DNA from: Candidatus Zixiibacteriota bacterium
GTDB taxonomy: Bacteria > Zixibacteria > MSB-5A5 > GN15 > PGXB01
Assembly (NCBI GenBank): GCA_030642025.1
Contig: DAOWOO010000042.1
Span: forward strand, 1-8,306
Length of the DNA stretch: 8,306 nt
Direction: 5' to 3'
In this document: piece by piece, positions 5,549 through 8,306 of the stretch
Position numbering within the stretch: position 1 is the stretch's first letter
How the letters are laid out: each line of letters starts with the position of its first letter
Notes under the pieces: generated by a model
Told to the model about the DNA's origin: nothing
Database searches by the model: none
What the model saw: only the letters and a program-made list of their open reading frames with translations
Program-made: the position numbers and the translations under genes

Positions 5549-8306
5549 ATGAGAAGTTCAAAATTAATTTTGTGGGCCATAACGGCAACCGTTTATATTC
5601 TGCTTATATCATCTGTACGTGCCGAAATTGCCACAGAAACCGAAGCTCGACAGGTATGTAATAACTGGCTGATATTTGAGGTTTATCATTATGATGACTG
5701 GAGTAACGCACCAAATCCTGAAGTCCGGGAGGTAATATCAATAATTGCAAATGATACCCTTCTGGGATGGTGTTTTAATATCGAGCCGGAAGGATATATA
5801 ATCGTTCCGGCGTTGAAGGATCTGCCACCAGTTAAGGCATCGTCAGATATCGGTAGTCTTGATGATTTTTCCGGCAAATATGGAGTTGCCGCCATGATGC
5901 GGGATGTCCTGCTTCATCGTGTCCGCCTATTTGCTCTCAGATATGGAGATATTGATTATACTTCTTATGACAAGGATGAACCTCTGTTCGGATCTGAACA
6001 CAGGTTGCAGTGGGATTATTTCCTTCAGGATGAAGAGACCTTTAAATCACGAATTATCCGGGACAAGGCTGACCCACAGCAAATTGGCCCGCTATTGACC
6101 ACCTACTGGGGTCAGAGTGAACCTTATAATAATTACTGTCCCTGGGGTGTGGACGGCAGAACTTATGTTGGATGCGGGGCAACCGCCATATCTCAAATAC
6201 TTGCTTTTCACCGCTGGCCTTTGGAGGGTGAAGGCAGCTATTCATATTACTGGTGGGGTGATCATTCCTGTGAAGGAATTCCGCCTTCGGAGGGAAGAAC
6301 ATTATCCGCCGATTTTTATGATCCCTATGATTGGGATAATATTCCAGACGGCTGTGGCGGAGCCGGAACCGGATGCACTCCGGAAGAGGAAGCGGCGCTG
6401 GCCGAATTCTGTTATGAATGTGGCGTCGCTCATGATATGAGCTACGGTTCCTGCGGCTCGGGAGCAGGAACGGAAGAACCGATAACATTTCTCCCCGCAC
6501 ATTTCCGTTATATGGATCAGATAGAATCGCGTTATCACGGCAACTTTACTCTCGAGGAGTGGTCAGATACGATTCGTATTGAAGTTCAAGAGAACCGTCC
6601 CATCTTTTATAATATACCCGGTCATTTTATAATTGGCGACGGCTGGAGAATGAGCGGTGAATTTCACCAGGTGCATATGAATTACGGCTGGGATGGAAGT
6701 CACAATCTCTGGTATAATATTGATGAGTTGTACTGTCCCTGGGAATGGTGCGGTAATCCCAACGATGAGGGAATGCTGATTCATATCGAACCGGATAAAC
6801 GGGTCTATTTCACCGCCGACACGACACTTGGCAATGTCCCCCTTACGGTGCAATTTACGGGAATGGGAACCCTTTCTCCTGATAGCTATACATGGCATTT
6901 TGATGACGGCGATACCGACTATGTGCAATCACCGATCCATACTTACACACAGGCCGGATTGTATGATGTATCGCTCCGGGTTACCACTGCTTCCGATTCC
7001 GCCATATACGCCACCACCCGATATATTATTGCACTGGCAGATTCTCTGGTAGGTAATAAAGAGGAAGTGGAGCCCAATACCGACGTGGAGATTATCGTTC
7101 ATAGCGCCAACTCCGTCCCGCTCAACTATATCAAACTCCCGATAGAGTATGGCGGAGCGCCTTACCTGACATTGGATTCATTTACGACCAATGGATGCCG
7201 AATTGATTATTTCGATGAAAAAAGTCCTATCCATATTGATACATATTTTCGCCGGATAACCTTTACGTTCTATAATACCGACACCCTGACACCCGATCTG
7301 ACTCCCGGAGCCGGTCCACTGGTAAAACTGTACTTCAGCGTCCCGGCTGGCGCCTCTCCGGCTGATTCGGTACCGATTCTTTTTGATGGGTACATGACAC
7401 ATGCTCCGATATTCAATGGACCGATATTAGAGTACACACCCATTCTTGACCATGGCCTTATATATCTGCCGTATGTTTGCGTCGATACCGACGGCGACTG
7501 GTATGGTGATCCCGGACATCCGGAAAACGACTGTCCCGATGACAACTGCCCTGATGACTATAATCCGGAGCAGACGGATACCGACGGCGACGGCCAGGGT
7601 GATGTCTGCGATACCGATGATGACGGTGATGGCGAACCGGATATATCGGATAACTGCCCCCTGATTTCCAATTCCGGACAGGAGGACGGCGACGGCGACG
7701 GGATCGGAGACGTTTGTGATAATTGTCCCGATGAATACAACGACGAGCAGACCGATACCGATTCCGACACGGTCGGCGATGCCTGTGACAACTGCCCGGA
7801 GGACGCCAACACCAGCCAGTATGACGGCGACAGCGATGGGATCGGACATGTCTGCGACAATTGCCCCCTAATACCCAATACCGATCAGGCTGACGCTGAC
7901 GGCGACGGCAAGGGCGATATCTGCGATAACTGCCCTGATATATATAACAGCAGTCAGGACGACAATGATAATGATGATGTCGGCAATGTCTGTGATAATT
8001 GTATCAACACTCCCAATTCAGACCAGGCCGACAATGATTCCGACGACGTCGGTGATTTATGCGACAACTGTGTTTATACATATAATCCCGACCAGGCCGA
8101 CAGCAATGGCGACAACATCGGCGATGCCTGCACCGGCTGCTGTCTTGAGTGGGGCATTCCCGGCGATGCCAATAAATCCGGGGCGGTAAACCTGACCGAC
8201 ATATTGAATACCATATCATATGTATATGTTGATCCGGTCGGAGAGCCGCCGGCAGCGGACGGCTGCGATGCGCTTTATGATGCCGATGGAAACGGTTTAT
8301 CTTCGG
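5549..8306 (+). CDS. Secreted C10 (streptopain-like) cysteine peptidase with PKD, cohesin-like, TSP3 and dockerin-like regions; 3' end beyond window
   Basis: The frame is open for 919 codons to the window edge. GGGAG at 5538-5542, six bases before the ATG, supports the start. Residues 1-25 are a Sec signal peptide (MRSSKL, hydrophobic core, VRA/E). Residues about 27-180 resemble the C10 propeptide. The mature enzyme begins near Pro181 (PLLTTYWGQ...PYNNYCP, the family's usual start). Catalytic Cys209 lies in YVGCGATAISQILAFHRWP and catalytic His359 in PGHFIIGDGW, followed by HMNYGWDG (376-383), the family's Asn/Trp block. Both catalytic residues are present, so an active endopeptidase is expected. 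A PKD domain follows (about 419-495, WHFDDGD and HTYTQAGLYDVSL), then a beta-rich cohesin-like region (about 500-641), eight TSP3 units (665-861) and a dockerin-like module that runs off the window. Many Cys residues suggest disulfides outside the cytoplasm. The C10 and PKD calls are firm and the cohesin-like call is tentative. Confidence 0.9.
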   Translation, partial: MRSSKLILWAITATVYILLISSVRAEIATETEARQVCNNWLIFEVYHYDDWSNAPNPEVREVISIIANDTLLGWCFNIEPEGYIIVPALKDLPPVKASSDIGSLDDFSGKYGVAAMMRDVLLHRVRLFALRYGDIDYTSYDKDEPLFGSEHRLQWDYFLQDEETFKSRIIRDKADPQQIGPLLTTYWGQSEPYNNYCPWGVDGRTYVGCGATAISQILAFHRWPLEGEGSYSYYWWGDHSCEGIPPSEGRTLSADFYDPYDWDNIPDGCGGAGTGCTPEEEAALAEFCYECGVAHDMSYGSCGSGAGTEEPITFLPAHFRYMDQIESRYHGNFTLEEWSDTIRIEVQENRPIFYNIPGHFIIGDGWRMSGEFHQVHMNYGWDGSHNLWYNIDELYCPWEWCGNPNDEGMLIHIEPDKRVYFTADTTLGNVPLTVQFTGMGTLSPDSYTWHFDDGDTDYVQSPIHTYTQAGLYDVSLRVTTASDSAIYATTRYIIALADSLVGNKEEVEPNTDVEIIVHSANSVPLNYIKLPIEYGGAPYLTLDSFTTNGCRIDYFDEKSPIHIDTYFRRITFTFYNTDTLTPDLTPGAGPLVKLYFSVPAGASPADSVPILFDGYMTHAPIFNGPILEYTPILDHGLIYLPYVCVDTDGDWYGDPGHPENDCPDDNCPDDYNPEQTDTDGDGQGDVCDTDDDGDGEPDISDNCPLISNSGQEDGDGDGIGDVCDNCPDEYNDEQTDTDSDTVGDACDNCPEDANTSQYDGDSDGIGHVCDNCPLIPNTDQADADGDGKGDICDNCPDIYNSSQDDNDNDDVGNVCDNCINTPNSDQADNDSDDVGDLCDNCVYTYNPDQADSNGDNIGDACTGCCLEWGIPGDANKSGAVNLTDILNTISYVYVDPVGEPPAADGCDALYDADGNGLSS
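7541..8131 (+). repeat. Array of eight thrombospondin type 3 units, 69-bp period (in the C10 gene)
   Basis: Eight units of 23 residues follow the pattern DNCPxxxNxxQxDxDxDGxGDxC. They start at 7541, 7649, 7718, 7787, 7856, 7925, 7994 and 8063. Units 2-8 abut with an exact 69-bp period; units 1 and 2 are separated by a 39-bp acidic insert (DTDDDGDGEPDIS). TSP3 repeats bind calcium through their Asp residues and form a rigid rod stabilised by the Cys residues. Units 7 and 8 have lost the Pro after the first Cys (DNCI, DNCV), and Asp-to-Asn changes build up toward the C-terminus. The array probably serves as a calcium-dependent spacer between the enzyme and the terminal module. Confidence 0.9.
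8138..8306 (+). other. Start of a dockerin-like module on the C10 peptidase (domain, partial)
   Basis: Directly after the TSP3 array comes CCLEWGIPGDANKSG, then AVNLTDILNTISYVYV, then the start of a second loop, YDADGNG, where the window ends. Over 53 aligned residues it matches the M14 module at 35 positions by hand count, without gaps. Ligand-like positions in the first loop are Asp, Asn, Ser, Asn and Asp. A second NLTD-type helix and a closing Cys pair are expected just beyond the window, by analogy with the M14 protein. Confidence 0.75.

Noticed and set aside
6054..6538. Open frames on the - strand inside the C10 peptidase domain
   Set aside because: The + strand here encodes clear C10 motifs (Cys209 block and its surroundings). 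The antisense translations are Arg/His-rich and resemble no known protein.
7427..7878. Long open frames on the - strand opposite the TSP3 array, with Val/Ala/Ile-rich or Ser/Pro-rich translations
   Set aside because: They mirror the GAY-rich Asp codons of the repeat array on the + strand. They are low-complexity shadows with no start context or family resemblance.
7541..8131. CRISPR-like or intergenic tandem repeat
   Set aside because: The 69-bp period keeps the reading frame and encodes conserved TSP3 residues, so it is a protein repeat. There are no spacers.

Overview
The window carries four genes, all on the + strand. Every one encodes a peptidase or a peptidase-family protein, and at least three of the products are predicted to leave the cytoplasm. 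Coding density is high. I see no tRNA, rRNA, CRISPR array, transposase or integration signature.

Layout. (1) 33-2958 is a tldD-tldE (pmbA) pair, 58 bp apart, encoding the two subunits of the TldD/TldE metallopeptidase. TldD has an N-terminal extension with a twin-arginine motif, while TldE has no leader. (2) 2959-3123 is an intergenic region with a plausible promoter and a short direct repeat. (3) 3124-5370 encodes a secreted M14 zinc carboxypeptidase with a jelly-roll and Fn3-like tail and a C-terminal dockerin-like module. (4) 5371-5548 is an intergenic region with a GC-rich hairpin, a second inverted repeat and a sigma70-like promoter whose -35 box lies in one arm of that repeat. (5) 5549 to the window end is an open reading frame without a stop. 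It encodes a secreted C10 (streptopain-like) cysteine peptidase followed by a PKD domain, a cohesin-like beta-rich region, eight thrombospondin type 3 units and the start of a dockerin-like module closely related to the one on the M14 enzyme.

Organism. Intermediate GC, large multidomain exported proteases, TSP3/PKD tails and the 'CC..G.PGDA...G.VNL.DIL..ISYVYV' dockerin-like ending resemble what is found in uncultured bacteria of the FCB superphylum (Zixibacteria, Latescibacteria and similar lineages). This is inference from protein style only; there is no marker gene in the window.

How the genes may work together. The M14 exopeptidase and the C10 endopeptidase are complementary activities for extracellular protein breakdown, and their shared C-terminal module suggests a common surface location or assembly partner. 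An exported TldD/TldE could process peptides in the periplasm. The most interesting points are the shared module on two unrelated proteases (with a cohesin-like region in one of them), the Tat-type leader on only one TldD/E subunit, and the inverted repeat over the C10 promoter.
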